Shown one piece after another: positions 49,552-59,882 of a stretch of DNA of 64,000 nucleotides (its first letter is position 1; each line of letters opens with the position of its first letter). Where the stretch lies: the NCBI RefSeq assembly GCF_014397255.1, contig NZ_CP060724.1, positions 248,001 to 312,000 of the forward strand, read 5' to 3'. This DNA is from Weissella diestrammenae. GTDB taxonomy: Bacteria > Bacillota > Bacilli > Lactobacillales > Lactobacillaceae. Below the pieces are notes generated by a model. The model did no database searches, was not told the origin of the DNA, and worked only from the letters and a program-made list of their open reading frames with translations. The translations under genes were made by a program, and so were the position numbers.

Positions 49552-50496
49552 TTAGTCAATTGGGGAACCAATTAAAATGTCATCATCCATTTCATCTAAA
49601 TTAGCAATAATTTCCAAGTGTTTTTGGAAATTATCAAATACCATCGGGGCATCCCCACCATACTCGCCATCAAGATTAACCATAACTTGCTCATCATTTG
49701 CTGATGTAACTTCAACATGAGATGCTTTAACATAAATCAAATTAGGATCATCTACATGTCGACCACCATTAATAATTTCTGTCATTAAAGCCATAATATC
49801 AGGTAACTTTGTCGTTTTCACAATTAGAACTGTAAACTTACCGTCATCCAACTTTGCATCTGGTACGATTGACTCAAATCCGCCAACCGAATTAGTTAAT
49901 GCTAAGAAAAACATTGAAGCTGTTCCATGATATTCGCCTTCATCAAATTTAACATGCAAATTCATCGGCTTAACCCGTGTAATCAATTCTGCACCTTTAA
50001 CGACGTAGGCCAAATAACCATACATCGTTTTCAGCTTAGAAGGGACGGAATACGTTAATTCTGAAAGTGAACCACCAGCTGCAATATTAATAAAATAAGT
50101 GTCATTGGCCTTACCAACATCCATCAACGCTGACTGACCTTGCAAAACCACTTTAGCAGCCTCAAGTGGTTCATTGCGCGGAATGCGCAACGCACGTGCG
50201 TAGTCATTCGTTGTACCAGCAGGAATAATAGCTAATTTAGGACGTTTCGTCAATGGTGCAATCCCATTAACAACTTCATTAATTGTGCCATCACCACCAG
50301 CTGCAATTAATAAATCAAACCCAGCTAATGACGCACGACGCGCCTCATTCTCTGCCGATTTGGCTTCTGCCGTTGTTGCAAAGGCAGACGTTTCATACCC
50401 AGCTTTTTCATAAACCGCCAAGATATCGACCAAATCACGTCGGATTGCTTCCCGCCCTGATGTCGGATTGTAAATAATTCGTGCCCTTTTCGTCAC
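49552..50496 (-). CDS. dagK: Diacylglycerol kinase (DagK/YegS type)
   Basis: 314 residues. Phosphorylates diacylglycerol released during lipoteichoic acid synthesis, returning it to phospholipid. The lipid-kinase domain shows RIIYNPTSGREAIR, the nucleotide loop AAGGDGTINEVVNGI, and LAIIPAGTTNDYARAL. It follows gatB by 5 bp, a pairing common in Gram-positive genomes. Confidence 0.94.
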   Translation of the reverse strand: MTKRARIIYNPTSGREAIRRDLVDILAVYEKAGYETSAFATTAEAKSAENEARRASLAGFDLLIAAGGDGTINEVVNGIAPLTKRPKLAIIPAGTTNDYARALRIPRNEPLEAAKVVLQGQSALMDVGKANDTYFINIAAGGSLSELTYSVPSKLKTMYGYLAYVVKGAELITRVKPMNLHVKFDEGEYHGTASMFFLALTNSVGGFESIVPDAKLDDGKFTVLIVKTTKLPDIMALMTEIINGGRHVDDPNLIYVKASHVEVTSANDEQVMVNLDGEYGGDAPMVFDNFQKHLEIIANLDEMDDDILIGSPID

Positions 50497-50501
50497 AATC
50501 T

Positions 50502-51941
50502 TTACCTCCGGGCTTCCAATGATTCAAGTAGCAACTGGTTAACCACATTAGGGTTAGCATTACCTTGTGTTGCCTTCATAATCTGGCCAATTAGCGCTTT
50601 GGTTGCGCGTTCCTTGCCACCCAGATAATCCTGAACAGATTGTTCGTTACGGTCGAGTACCGCTGTAATAATTGGTGATAATTGTGCTGGATCGGATAAT
50701 TGTTTTAATCCTTGTTCCTCAACAAATGCAACGGGCTCTAGACCATCTGTAATTGCTACAAAGACTTTTTTAGCCATCTTAGTCGAAATAATACCATCAT
50801 CAATCAATTTAATCATCGCGGCTAAATGTTCTGGCGAGAGTTTGGTAGCTTGTAAATCAACATGATTTGCATTCAAATAAGCGTTAACGTCCCCAATCAA
50901 ATAATTGGCTGCACGTTTTGCATCTGCTCCCGCAGCGATTGTCGCATCGAAAAAGTCGGCCATAGCCAACGTCTGCGTCAACACTTGTGCATCATACTCA
51001 TCTAACCCAAGCGTTTCAACATATCGTGCCCGGCGTTTAGGTGCTGACTCAGGCAACTGTTGTGCGACATCGTCGATCCAAGCTTGATCAATTTGAATTG
51101 GCGCCAAATCAGGTTCTGGGAAATATCGATAATCATCTGCTGTTTCTTTGACACGCATCAAAACAGTTTCACCAGTATTCTCGTCAAAACGCCGTGTTTG
51201 TTGCTTAATCGTACCACCAGCTAAATAAATTTTTGATTGACGTTGCTCTTCAAATTCCAGCCCTTTTCGAACGTAATTAAATGAGTTGAGATTTTTCAAT
51301 TCAACTTTAGTGCCATACGTTTTTGAACCAACCGGTCGAATCGAGATATTGGCATCAACACGCATTGAGCCCTCTTCCATTTTAACGTCTGAAATGCCAG
51401 TAAACTGGATGGCTTCTTTAAGTGCTTCAAGATACGCATACGCCTCATCAGGCGTTGTAATATCCGGTTCACCAACGATTTCAATCAACGGTGTGCCTTG
51501 TCGATTTAAATCAACATATGAATATCCATCATTGCCGTGCGTATTTTTACCTGCATCCTCTTCGACGTGCATTTCTGTTATCCCAATCCGTTTTTTAACG
51601 CCATCTAATTCAATTTCCAACCAGCCTTGTTTAGCAATTGGTTCGAATTGTTGCGTAATTTGATATGCTTTTGGATTGTCCGGGTAGAAATAATTCTTCC
51701 GGTCCCAATGTAATTGGCGTGTAATATCAGCATGTAGCGCCAGTGCGGCTCGCATCCCATATTCCAACGCACCACGATTTGCTTGGGGCAAAACTCCAGG
51801 ATAACCCCAGTCAATCACATTAGTGTTGGCATTTGGTACTGCCCCATATGCTACAGGTGAAGGTGACATTGCTTTTGACCGTGTTTTCAATTCAACGTGG
51901 ACTTCAAGTCCAATTGTCGTTTCAAAGTTTGAAATTGCCAT
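50502..51941 (-). CDS. gatB: Aspartyl/glutamyl-tRNA amidotransferase subunit B
   Basis: 479 residues. Phosphorylates and transamidates Glu-tRNA-Gln (and Asp-tRNA-Asn) with GatA and GatC. N-terminal cradle domain ([20 protein letters not shown]), conserved [15 protein letters not shown] and [15 protein letters not shown], and a C-terminal tRNA-binding YqeY-like tail ending [16 protein letters not shown]. It overlaps the gatA stop by one base. Confidence 0.96.
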   Translation of the reverse strand: MAISNFETTIGLEVHVELKTRSKAMSPSPVAYGAVPNANTNVIDWGYPGVLPQANRGALEYGMRAALALHADITRQLHWDRKNYFYPDNPKAYQITQQFEPIAKQGWLEIELDGVKKRIGITEMHVEEDAGKNTHGNDGYSYVDLNRQGTPLIEIVGEPDITTPDEAYAYLEALKEAIQFTGISDVKMEEGSMRVDANISIRPVGSKTYGTKVELKNLNSFNYVRKGLEFEEQRQSKIYLAGGTIKQQTRRFDENTGETVLMRVKETADDYRYFPEPDLAPIQIDQAWIDDVAQQLPESAPKRRARYVETLGLDEYDAQVLTQTLAMADFFDATIAAGADAKRAANYLIGDVNAYLNANHVDLQATKLSPEHLAAMIKLIDDGIISTKMAKKVFVAITDGLEPVAFVEEQGLKQLSDPAQLSPIITAVLDRNEQSVQDYLGGKERATKALIGQIMKATQGNANPNVVNQLLLESLEARR

Positions 51942-53397
51942 TACTTCACACCCCCAGGTACTTTTTCAAACAAACGCGTTGCTTGTTCAAAAGCATACGC
52001 CGCTTGATATAGCGTTGATTCTGCAAAGCGATTACCAATTAATTGCATACCAACTGGCAAACCATCAACAAATCCCGCATTAATCGACAATGCTGGCAAG
52101 CCAGCTAAATTTGAAGGAATCGTTAAGACGTCGTTCATATAGGCAACCTGCGGATCATCTTGATTTTCCCCAAATCCATAAGCGACATTAGGCGTCGTTG
52201 GCGCCACAATCAAATCATATTGTGAAAAGACCTGTTGAAACTCTGCGTTAATTAATGTGCGAATCTGAGCAGCTTTTTTAAAGTATGCATCATATGACCC
52301 AGCTGAGAGCGAGAATGTTCCCAACATAATCCGACGCTTCACTTCATCACCAAAACCTTGTGTCCTTGTTTGCACATATAATTCATCCAATGTTTTCGCT
52401 CCTTGCGCGCGGAATCCATAACGAATACCATCAAAGCGCTGTAAATTAGATGATGCCTCAGAAGAACCTAAAATGTAATAAGCAGCGACGCCATATTTCG
52501 TATGAGGCAAAGAAACTTCTTCGACACTTGCGCCTAATAGCTCTAATTGCTTAATTCCTGCTGCAACAGTGGCTTTAACTGCCTCATCAACCCCAGTTTC
52601 AAAGTATTCCTTTGGGACAGCAATTTTAAGGCCTTTAATATCACCAGTCAATCCAGCTGAAAAATCAGGTACAGCTTGTTTAGAACTTGTTTGATCACGG
52701 TCATCTTTTCCTGCAATTGCATTCAAAACTAACGCATTATCCTTTACTGTTCGTGTCAGAGGACCAATTTGGTCCAATGATGATGCAAACGCAATTAGGC
52801 CCCAACGTGACACACGACCATAAGTTGGCTTCAAGCCAATAATGCCGTTAAATGCTGCCGGCTGACGAATTGACCCCCAGTATCGGACCCCAGGGCAAAT
52901 GGCACTTGACCAGCTGCTACCGCTACTGCCGAGCCCCCTGAAGAGCCCCCAGGAATCTTCGTCTGATCCCAAGCATTTTTTGTCTGCTTGTAGTATGAGG
53001 TTTCAGTCGTTGAGCCCATGGCAAATTCGTCCATGTTCAACTTACCAACACCTACTGCACCATTGGCATTTAATTTTTCAATCACAGCCGCATCATAAAT
53101 TGGTTTAAAACCTGACAACATATGTGAGGCAGCTGTTGTAGTAACATTCTTGGTCACTAAATTATCTTTAATACCATAAGGAATACCTTGCAGCATTTGT
53201 TGCGCATCAATACCCTGTTCATCAACTAATTGGGCTTTCTTTTTAGCTTCATCTACCATGACCGTGATGAATGCATCGTATGTGCCATCTGTCGCCTGAA
53301 TATTTGTCAAAGTTTGTTCTGCTAATTCAGTAGCAGAAATCTCTTTACTCACTAATTTTTGATGCCATTCAGTGATGGTCGTTGTCAAAAAATTCAT
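51941..53397 (-). pseudogene. gatA: Glutamyl-tRNA amidotransferase subunit A, frameshifted as read
   Basis: Two overlapping ORFs make one GatA of about 485 residues. The N-terminal part (ends 52831) holds the catalytic Lys in GIPYGIKDNL and the Ser motif [14 protein letters not shown], reaching LGSDTGG. The C-terminal part resumes at [23 protein letters not shown] and runs to the stop at 51941. One base added to the GGGGG run at 52874-52878 (or to the T after it) joins them exactly where the family reads SDTGGSIRQPA. GatCAB is expected to be essential in Lactobacillaceae, so a sequencing error is the likeliest cause and the gene is probably intact. Confidence 0.93.
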
Positions 53398-53708
53398 TAT
53401 TTTGTCTCTCCTTCACTTAGAATTGCCGGTACCTTAATCAGTGTTTCTTGTCGCTCTGGTGCATTGTTTAATAAGGCTTCCATCTGATTTGCTTGTTCTG
53501 GTTGATCCTCACGTAAATTGTTTTCTAATTCTGCCACTGTATACGTTGGTTTGACACCGCTAGTATCGACCTCAGCCATCATATCTACCAAATCAAATAT
53601 CTTTTCTAACTGGGCTGTGAAAGTCTGTGCTTCGGATTTTGAAAGTGCAAGCTTTGCTAAGGCTGCAACGTGTAATACCTCAGACTCAGTAATTTTACTA
53701 TCTGCCAT
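53397..53708 (-). CDS. gatC: Glutamyl-tRNA amidotransferase subunit C
   Basis: 103 residues, the small stabilising subunit of GatCAB. Family features: EVLHVAALAKLALS, KIFDLVDMMAEVDTSGVKPTY and NLREDQPE. First gene of gatC-gatA-gatB-dagK, overlapping gatA by one base. Confidence 0.94.
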   Translation of the reverse strand: MADSKITESEVLHVAALAKLALSKSEAQTFTAQLEKIFDLVDMMAEVDTSGVKPTYTVAELENNLREDQPEQANQMEALLNNAPERQETLIKVPAILSEGETK

Positions 53709-53865
53709 TTGTTTCTTCCCTTCAGAATGTTATGTTTTTATTTTACCATTGTCTCAACAGTTGAGGCATAATGAGTTCATTTTACAAACCAATCACAAAT
53801 ACATAGCCTAGCTTTGAGACGCATTACCCGATAAATTTGTGATTATAATCGTTAATTTGCATCCA

Positions 53866-55224
53866 TTATTTCACTTGAAAGCGTAACCCTTTCGGGTAAA
53901 AATTCTTCATTTGCCCATTGGTCAACTTGCCAAAGCCAGCGCCATTACTATTAATCGTCAGTAAATACCAACCATTCGTTTGATCCGTCACAAAAAATGT
54001 TTCACCATGCACATACTTAGCCCATTCATCATCACGCATTGGATATTGTCGGGCAAAATCATCCGGGCTAACAGCTAGCGCCAAGGCCAGGGCCGGCTCA
54101 AATCGATTCTTTTTAAAAGTTCCCAGATGGACACCAGCACGCAGCACCTTAATACCTTTCAAATCTGGCGTATGGTCAGGTAGTGCGTAGAGTTGATCGC
54201 CCCATGCCATCAAAGGCCCAAATATAGTTGTCAACCCAATGTCATCTCTGAATTGTTGCCACAACGTTTGTTGAGGTTGCGACAAATTCGATTCAGCCTC
54301 AGAAAGTAATACGTTATCAGTCTCATCTTCAATCTCAGCCAACTTCAATTTAGCAATGAAATGGCCCTCACCTGACAAGTGATGTGGAAATAGACGCACA
54401 GCCTTTGCTAATTCTGGATTACCATCAGCCCACTCTGGTCGCCCTGCATCAACGCCTTGAGGACGTTCAATTGCTACCATTGATAAGTTAGGATAATTTG
54501 ACAATAACCAAGCAATGACCTGTTCATCCTCTTCAGGCGCAAAAGTACAAGTCGAGTAAATGAGTTCACCACCTGGGCGTAGCATCTTCATTGCCTCTAT
54601 TAGAATTTCTCGTTGCAATTTAGCACAACGATCAGGATAGTTAATATCCCAATATTGCATTGCATCGGGGTCCTTTCGAAACATACCTTCACCTGAACAC
54701 GGCGCATCTAACACAATGCGATCAAAATATTTTGGGAAATGGTGCGCCAATTCGCTTGGTGAATGATTTGTAACGATTGCATTTCGAATGCCAAAACGTT
54801 CAACATTTTCGCTCAATATATTGGCCCGTTTACGAAATATTTCATTTGAAACCAGCAACCCTTGCTGTTGCATAAACGATGCAAGATGCGTCGTTTTACC
54901 GCCAGGTGCTGCCGCCAAATCTAATACGCGTTCACCGGGGAGTGGTCGCGCAATTTCTCCCACTAGTTGAGCACTAGGTTCTTGAGAATAAATCAAACCA
55001 GTTGTGTGATCCACTGAATGACCAGAAACACTCCCAAAACGCCCCCATGTGCCCCAAGCCGTTTTGCCATCATTTTTTGTATCATACAAAGTTTGGCTGG
55101 TCTTCAACGGATTAATTCGAAACGCTTTAGTAATTGGGTGTTGAAAAGACGCAATAAAATCATCTGCTTCTGAGCCCAATAACTTTTGATATTTCTCAAT
55201 AAATGCAGTAGGTAATGCCACCAT
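53866..55224 (-). CDS. rsmF: RsmF-type 16S rRNA m5C methyltransferase (NOL1/NOP2/Sun family)
   Basis: 452 residues. SAM motif RVLDLAAAPGGKTTHLA, the two catalytic cysteines in VLDAPCSGEGMFRKD and STCTFAPEEDE. A C-terminal PUA-like region (VLRAGVHLGTFKKNRFEP) ends with NGQMKNFYPKGLRF. The start at 55224 has GGAGG eight bases upstream; the longer frame to 55275 crosses a terminator. Confidence 0.92.
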   Translation of the reverse strand: MVALPTAFIEKYQKLLGSEADDFIASFQHPITKAFRINPLKTSQTLYDTKNDGKTAWGTWGRFGSVSGHSVDHTTGLIYSQEPSAQLVGEIARPLPGERVLDLAAAPGGKTTHLASFMQQQGLLVSNEIFRKRANILSENVERFGIRNAIVTNHSPSELAHHFPKYFDRIVLDAPCSGEGMFRKDPDAMQYWDINYPDRCAKLQREILIEAMKMLRPGGELIYSTCTFAPEEDEQVIAWLLSNYPNLSMVAIERPQGVDAGRPEWADGNPELAKAVRLFPHHLSGEGHFIAKLKLAEIEDETDNVLLSEAESNLSQPQQTLWQQFRDDIGLTTIFGPLMAWGDQLYALPDHTPDLKGIKVLRAGVHLGTFKKNRFEPALALALAVSPDDFARQYPMRDDEWAKYVHGETFFVTDQTNGWYLLTINSNGAGFGKLTNGQMKNFYPKGLRFQVK

Positions 55225-55255
55225 TTCCCAATCCTCCACTTTCAAAATAATAATT

Positions 55256-55294
55256 AAAAAAAGCCACTTATCCATTAATCACGGATTGAAGTGG
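55256..55294 (-). terminator. Terminator of the deoxyribosyltransferase gene
   Basis: Stem CCACTTATCC / GGATTGAAGTGG (two unpaired bases) followed by a T7 run on the minus strand, about 20 bp after the gene ending at 55317. Confidence 0.8.
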
Positions 55295-55316
55295 AACCAT
55301 TTATATGCCTACAGCA

Positions 55317-55817
55317 TTAAAAGACAGCTTTGTCAGTATTATGAACAGGTAAATTGATGAAATCATAGTCCTTGATTTGTTCAATCTCTTTTTCACCCCA
55401 GAAATAACCAGTATATGAAGCCGCTAGCATCAAATTCAAAGGTTCATCATCAACTTGATGTTGTAAAATAATGACCGGCTTATTAATGGCAATGGCATAA
55501 CCAATTTCAAAGATTGTCCCTTCATCAGGCCGAGCATTACCACTTTCAATATCAAAATCAAAAGTTGCAACAATCACATCCGCTTGAGTCATTGCTTGAA
55601 CGTCCGCCCGATAAGTTGCATCTTGCCACTCACGTTCATGCATTGCCGTCTCCAAATTCCCACCAAATTTCGCAACAATTTCTGCTTGTTGATGTTCACG
55701 AGGCTCATAAATGTATCCAATTGTCGGATTTTGTTCTAGTAATGCTTTAGCCTTGTTTAGTCGTTCATTTTGAGCATCTGAAAAAAATGGTCCTGCTAAA
55801 TATACACGTTGTGTCAT
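55317..55817 (-). CDS. ndt: Nucleoside 2-deoxyribosyltransferase
   Basis: 166 residues. Swaps bases between deoxynucleosides in purine/pyrimidine salvage. N-terminal VYLAGPFFSDAQNERLNKA, the nucleophile Glu region in ARPDEGTIFEIGYA and the C-terminal substrate loop (LNLMLAASYTGYF) fit the lactobacillus enzymes. Single gene with its own terminator. Confidence 0.92.
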   Translation of the reverse strand: MTQRVYLAGPFFSDAQNERLNKAKALLEQNPTIGYIYEPREHQQAEIVAKFGGNLETAMHEREWQDATYRADVQAMTQADVIVATFDFDIESGNARPDEGTIFEIGYAIAINKPVIILQHQVDDEPLNLMLAASYTGYFWGEKEIEQIKDYDFINLPVHNTDKAVF

Positions 55818-56033
55818 ATCAAATTATCCCCTATAGTTCTATTCAATTCCCAAGCTGTCACACAGTCTGTTGTGTTTTAATTATATCGAAAATTTGAACA
55901 CAACAACAGAGGCAATCCTGTTAAATTTTTGAAGTTTAAATTGGTAATTTGCCATTTAATACCATTCAAAAACTCATATATGATGTCGATTCCCTTTTTG
56001 CCCTTACACCACTCCCAAATCAGCCCGCATACC

Positions 56034-56858
56034 TCATGCCAATTTTAATAAGTTTTCCAAGTATCTGGCTAATCCGTCCTCCTCATTTGTAAATGGTGTG
56101 ACATCATTGGCAATGGCCTTTAATTCCGGATTTCCGTTGGCCATGACAATACCATGTGTTGCAAACTCAATCATTTCCAAATCGTTCATCTCATCCCCAA
56201 ACGCATAAATATCATCAGCATTAATTTGATAAGACTGTTGCAAGATAGCTAACCCTGTATCTTTTGAAATGCCAGCCGGTGCTACTTCAAGCACTGGTGA
56301 GTCGCCACCCCATGTTTTAACGTTGACTTGATCTTCACCATAGCGGTCAAGTAAAAACCGCTTAATTTGCGCTTGATGGCGCGGATTAGCGCTGTGCAAC
56401 AAAATAGCATTCACATCAGTCTGTAATGAAAATCGATCGAGCATTTTTTTACCATCTTCGTCCCGTGGAAAAAATAGCGAATCTTTTGGCCTATGATCAC
56501 TTATTTCTTTGCCCCAAACATCATCCTGATTCTCGGCCACAACGGTGTCAATTCCTAAATCAGCTGCCTGTTCTAGCATATCAAAGGCAATTTCATGGTT
56601 AATCTGATATGAGTATTCATCTTGCCAATAAGTACGTGGCACAATGCCTAACGCGCCATTAAAATTAATCATTGGTGACTTGAGTCCAATTTCATCATAA
56701 ATATCAGTTGAAAGACGGGTTGGACGTCCGGTAATAATTGAAATAATGTGGCCCTCTGCCTGTGCGGCCTGTAAGACCTCCCGAGTCCGGTTTGACACCG
56801 TCCCGGTCTCATTCAACGTTGTATGATCTAAATCAATTCCAATCAATTTGCGTCCCAT
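56034..56858 (-). CDS. Cof-type HAD-IIB phosphatase
   Basis: 274 residues. HAD motif I GIDLDHTTLNETG, motif II SIITGRP, motif IV FGDEMNDLEMIEFATHG, with a Cof-type cap domain between. Likely a sugar-phosphate or cofactor phosphatase; substrate unknown. The start at 56858 has AGGAGAAAAG upstream; an extension to 56921 is rejected. Confidence 0.88.
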   Translation of the reverse strand: MGRKLIGIDLDHTTLNETGTVSNRTREVLQAAQAEGHIISIITGRPTRLSTDIYDEIGLKSPMINFNGALGIVPRTYWQDEYSYQINHEIAFDMLEQAADLGIDTVVAENQDDVWGKEISDHRPKDSLFFPRDEDGKKMLDRFSLQTDVNAILLHSANPRHQAQIKRFLLDRYGEDQVNVKTWGGDSPVLEVAPAGISKDTGLAILQQSYQINADDIYAFGDEMNDLEMIEFATHGIVMANGNPELKAIANDVTPFTNEEDGLARYLENLLKLA

Positions 56859-56919
56859 CACTTTTCTCCTGTCATTTAACTTAATAAGCATTATATCAAA
56901 CTTATTAGTGAGATTGCGC

Positions 56920-56950
56920 AAAAAAACGCCATCAAAAGAATGGCGTCTTT
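56920..56950 (-). terminator. Terminator of the aldo/keto reductase gene
   Basis: Stem ACGCCAT / ATGGCGT with a 7-nt loop and a T7 run on the minus strand, 18 bp after the reductase stop. Confidence 0.88.
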
Positions 56951-56967
56951 ATGGTATTTAGTCATAT

Positions 56968-57960
56968 CTACTTGGTTAAAATCGACTCGATTTTTTGTAA
57001 TTCTTCATCAGAAAGCTGTAAATTATCAGCCACTTTAATGTTGTCTAGTAAATGATCAATTGATGAAGCGCCAAAAACAATTGAAGCAACACGTCGGTCT
57101 TTTAATAACCAAGCCATTGCTAATTGTGCTAAGGTTTGTCCACGATCAGCCGCCACAGCATTCAATGCATTTAATTGACGAACCGTTGCCTCTGGATCAT
57201 CAGCAATGTGTGCATTGCTACGATGCAATGGAAAATCCGCTGGGAATCCGTTTAGATAACGATCTGTTAATAACCCTTCAGCTAATGGCCCATAGGCAAC
57301 CAATCCAGCGTGATTATCATCAAGTAATTGTAACATTTGATGATCCTCTGCCTCTTGTCGATGCAACATATTATATGAAACTTGATTCAAAACAAATGGT
57401 GTGTGTAAGGTCTTGAAAATATCAATAATCGCAGCCGTTTGTTCCGCCGTATAGTTAGAAACACCAACGTACAAAGCCTTTCCTTGACGAACTAAATCGT
57501 CTAAAGCCACGGCTGTTTCTTCCAAATTTGTGTTAGGATCCCATCGGTGTGCATAAAAAATATCAACATAATCCAAATGCATCCGTTGTAATGATAAATC
57601 TAATGCCGCATGCAGTGTCTTTCGACCGGAAAATTCACCAAGTGGGCCTGGCCACATATGATATCCGGCCTTTGTTGTAATCACTAATTCATCCCGATAG
57701 GGTTTCAAATCAGATTGGTAAACTGCACCAAACGTTTCCTCAGCCGTACCGTTTGAAGGACCATAATTTGAGGCATTATCAAACGAAAATATACCATGAT
57801 CAAATGCTTTTAAAATTACTTCTCTTGAATTAGCTAGGGGCTTTTGATCTCCTAAATTCCGCCAAAGACCAAAAGACAGTGCCGGTAAAATCAGCCCTGA
57901 GTCAGATACTCGCCGATATGGCACTTGTTCATAACGATTATTTGCAGCTGCATATACCAT
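56968..57960 (-). CDS. Aldo/keto reductase (YghZ-like)
   Basis: 330 residues. NADPH-dependent reductase with the tetrad visible: Asp and Tyr in FDNASNYGPSNGTAEE, Lys in ITTKAGYHMWPG, His in FYAHRWDPNT. The GYHMWPGP segment and overall length resemble L-glyceraldehyde 3-phosphate reductases. The start is uncertain: ATG 57960 gives the best spacing to GAGG, ATG 57966 is possible. Confidence 0.88.
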   Translation of the reverse strand: MVYAAANNRYEQVPYRRVSDSGLILPALSFGLWRNLGDQKPLANSREVILKAFDHGIFSFDNASNYGPSNGTAEETFGAVYQSDLKPYRDELVITTKAGYHMWPGPLGEFSGRKTLHAALDLSLQRMHLDYVDIFYAHRWDPNTNLEETAVALDDLVRQGKALYVGVSNYTAEQTAAIIDIFKTLHTPFVLNQVSYNMLHRQEAEDHQMLQLLDDNHAGLVAYGPLAEGLLTDRYLNGFPADFPLHRSNAHIADDPEATVRQLNALNAVAADRGQTLAQLAMAWLLKDRRVASIVFGASSIDHLLDNIKVADNLQLSDEELQKIESILTK

Positions 57961-58000
57961 CTTCATATTCCTCATTTCTTTTTGTTACGTTATTTATCGT

Positions 58001-58972
58001 TTAGATTTTTACATCTGGTTTATGTCGTGATCGTAAAAGACCAGACAAGTCTTGGTCATTGCGTAATCGGTTAATCGCCTCTGCTACCAATGGTGCTACA
58101 GTCATTATTTCGAGTTTCGCAAATTGCTTTTCAGTCGGAATTTCGACTGAATCAGTGACAATTACTTTGGCGATTTCTTCACAAGTTGCTAGCGCTTCCA
58201 CTGAGCCATCTGAGAAAACACCATGCGTTGCAACGACATAAACTTCAGTCGCACCTGCATGTTTTAAAGCTCTAGCCGAAGTAATCATCCGACGCCCAGT
58301 ATCGATAATGTCATCCACAACGATTGCGCGACGGCCCTTCACGTCGCCAACAATCCCATTTGGACTAGTAATGTCGCTTTGAACGGCGCGGTCATTAATA
58401 ACACCCCATGGCGTATCTAAAATTGCTGCAAATTGGCGGGCACGACCAGCCCCAGCATGATCGGGTGCAAAAACGGTCATATCATCTGTTAAATTGCGTC
58501 CAAAGAAATACTCCGTTAAAAGCGGTGCTGATAATAACTGATCAACTGGTATATCAAAAAAACCTTGCACCTGATCAGCATGGAGATCAACTGCCAAAAC
58601 ACGCGCAACACCGTTCATTTCGATTAATGATGACACCATTTTCGCAGTGATTGGTTCTCGAGATTTCGTTTTACGATCCTGCCGAACGTAGCCAAAATAT
58701 GGTAGTACGAGATTGATACGATAAGCTGATGCACGCCGTAATGCATCAACAGCAATCATGATTTCCATAAAACTATCATTAACTTCGCCTGCAATAGGTG
58801 CAATGAGATAGACATCATCACCACGTACACTTTCTAGTACCCGTTCATAGATTTCGCCATCCGCAAAACTTGTTATCGTAATGGGCATCAAAGGAATACC
58901 CATTTCATCAGCAATTTTTTGTGCCAAGGCATTATTAGTTCGTAAACCAATAAGCTTTAATTCACTTTCCAC
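58001..58972 (-). CDS. prs: Ribose-phosphate pyrophosphokinase
   Basis: 323 residues. Makes PRPP from ribose 5-phosphate and ATP. Motifs: FADGEIYERVLESVRGDDVYLI, LPYFGYVRQDRK, VDLHADQVQGFFDIPVDQL, and the PRPP loop VVDDIIDTGRRMITSARAL. The last differs slightly from canonical DDMIDTAGT, as in the second Prs isoform of lactobacilli. Confidence 0.93.
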   Translation of the reverse strand: MESELKLIGLRTNNALAQKIADEMGIPLMPITITSFADGEIYERVLESVRGDDVYLIAPIAGEVNDSFMEIMIAVDALRRASAYRINLVLPYFGYVRQDRKTKSREPITAKMVSSLIEMNGVARVLAVDLHADQVQGFFDIPVDQLLSAPLLTEYFFGRNLTDDMTVFAPDHAGAGRARQFAAILDTPWGVINDRAVQSDITSPNGIVGDVKGRRAIVVDDIIDTGRRMITSARALKHAGATEVYVVATHGVFSDGSVEALATCEEIAKVIVTDSVEIPTEKQFAKLEIMTVAPLVAEAINRLRNDQDLSGLLRSRHKPDVKI

Positions 58973-59091
58973 AGGTTAATCCTCCAGATAATCCTTATTA
59001 TGCTTTCATTTTATCAAAAATCTGCATAATAAGCACGACAGGATCAATCAAATTTTATGTCATTCGATTTTCATAAAAATAAAATATAGAC

Positions 59092-59120
59092 TTGTCAAAT
59101 CTACAGATGTCGTCTACACT
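59092..59120 (+). promoter_or_regulatory. Promoter of the TPP-controlled ykoEDC operon
   Basis: TTGTCA, 17-bp spacer, TACACT, just upstream of the riboswitch. A small hairpin GTCTAC / GTAGAC overlaps the -10 and the start of the transcript. Confidence 0.75.
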
Positions 59121-59138
59121 GTGGTAGACAAATCAAAC

Positions 59139-59213
59139 AAGCTGGGGTGCCAACAATTGGCTGAGACAAAACCCATTGAACCTGATACGGTTAATGCCGA
59201 CGCAGGGAGCTTG
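59139..59213 (+). promoter_or_regulatory. TPP riboswitch (THI element)
   Basis: Shows the THI landmarks in order: GCTGGGGTGCC, GGCTGAGACAAAACCC, TTGAACCTGATACGGTTAATGCC, GACGCAGGGAGC. Controls the operon that follows through the terminator at 59236-59274: thiamin pyrophosphate should shut expression off. Confidence 0.95.
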
Positions 59214-59235
59214 GTTATTTACTCTTAAGTAGATT

Positions 59236-59274
59236 AGCCACCCTCAAAAGCTTTTTTGAGAGTGGCTTTTTGTT
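59236..59274 (+). terminator. Riboswitch-controlled terminator
   Basis: Stem AGCCACCCTCAAAA / TTTTGAGAGTGGCT followed by TTTTTG, between the TPP aptamer and ykoE: the expression platform. Confidence 0.88.
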
Positions 59275-59318
59275 TGTTTGAAATGTCAAAATACTATTTT
59301 TAGGAGCCTTTTTGTATT

Positions 59319-59882
59319 ATGCAAACTATTTCAGACAAGAAACAACGTTGGGCATTAAAAGACGTTATCTTCTTAGCAATTATTGCAATTTTCTTTGGTG
59401 TCATCTATGAAGTTTGGGGCCTTTCATATAATGTGATTGCCGCTACACCACTTAAGCCATTTGCAAACGATATAACCCTTGGTGTTTGGTTAATGGCTGG
59501 TCCACTGGCTGGATTAATGCTTAAAAAAGTTGGTGCAACACTAATTGGCGAACTATTAGCAGCCGTCGTCGAAATGTTTTTGTTTTCCCAATGGGGCGCT
59601 GCCAATATTATCAGCGGCTTTATTCAAGGCTTTGCATCTGAATTAGGCTTTGCTGTCACGGGTTATAAAAATTGGTCAAAAATAGCCCTATTTTTCTCAA
59701 CAATTTCAGCCACAATCATCACATTTATCTGGGATCTATTCCAAAGTGGGTATCTCGATTATCATTTCAACCTACTCATCTTGTTATTTATTGTCCGCTT
59801 CTTATCAATTGGTTTCTTTGCTGGTATTTTAGTGTACTGGATTAATCAATTGGTCAGTCAATCTGGTATTTTAAATCGATAA
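59319..59882 (+). CDS. ykoE: ECF transporter substrate-binding protein, YkoE type (thiamin precursor)
   Basis: 187 residues, five to six membrane helices, the S component of an ECF importer. YkoE-like sequence (VWGLSYNVIAATPLKPFAND, GELLAAVVEMFLFSQWGA). With the TPP riboswitch and ykoD/ykoC behind it, the expected cargo is thiamin or its pyrimidine precursor HMP. Its stop overlaps the ykoD start (TAATG). Confidence 0.93.
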   Translation: MQTISDKKQRWALKDVIFLAIIAIFFGVIYEVWGLSYNVIAATPLKPFANDITLGVWLMAGPLAGLMLKKVGATLIGELLAAVVEMFLFSQWGAANIISGFIQGFASELGFAVTGYKNWSKIALFFSTISATIITFIWDLFQSGYLDYHFNLLILLFIVRFLSIGFFAGILVYWINQLVSQSGILNR

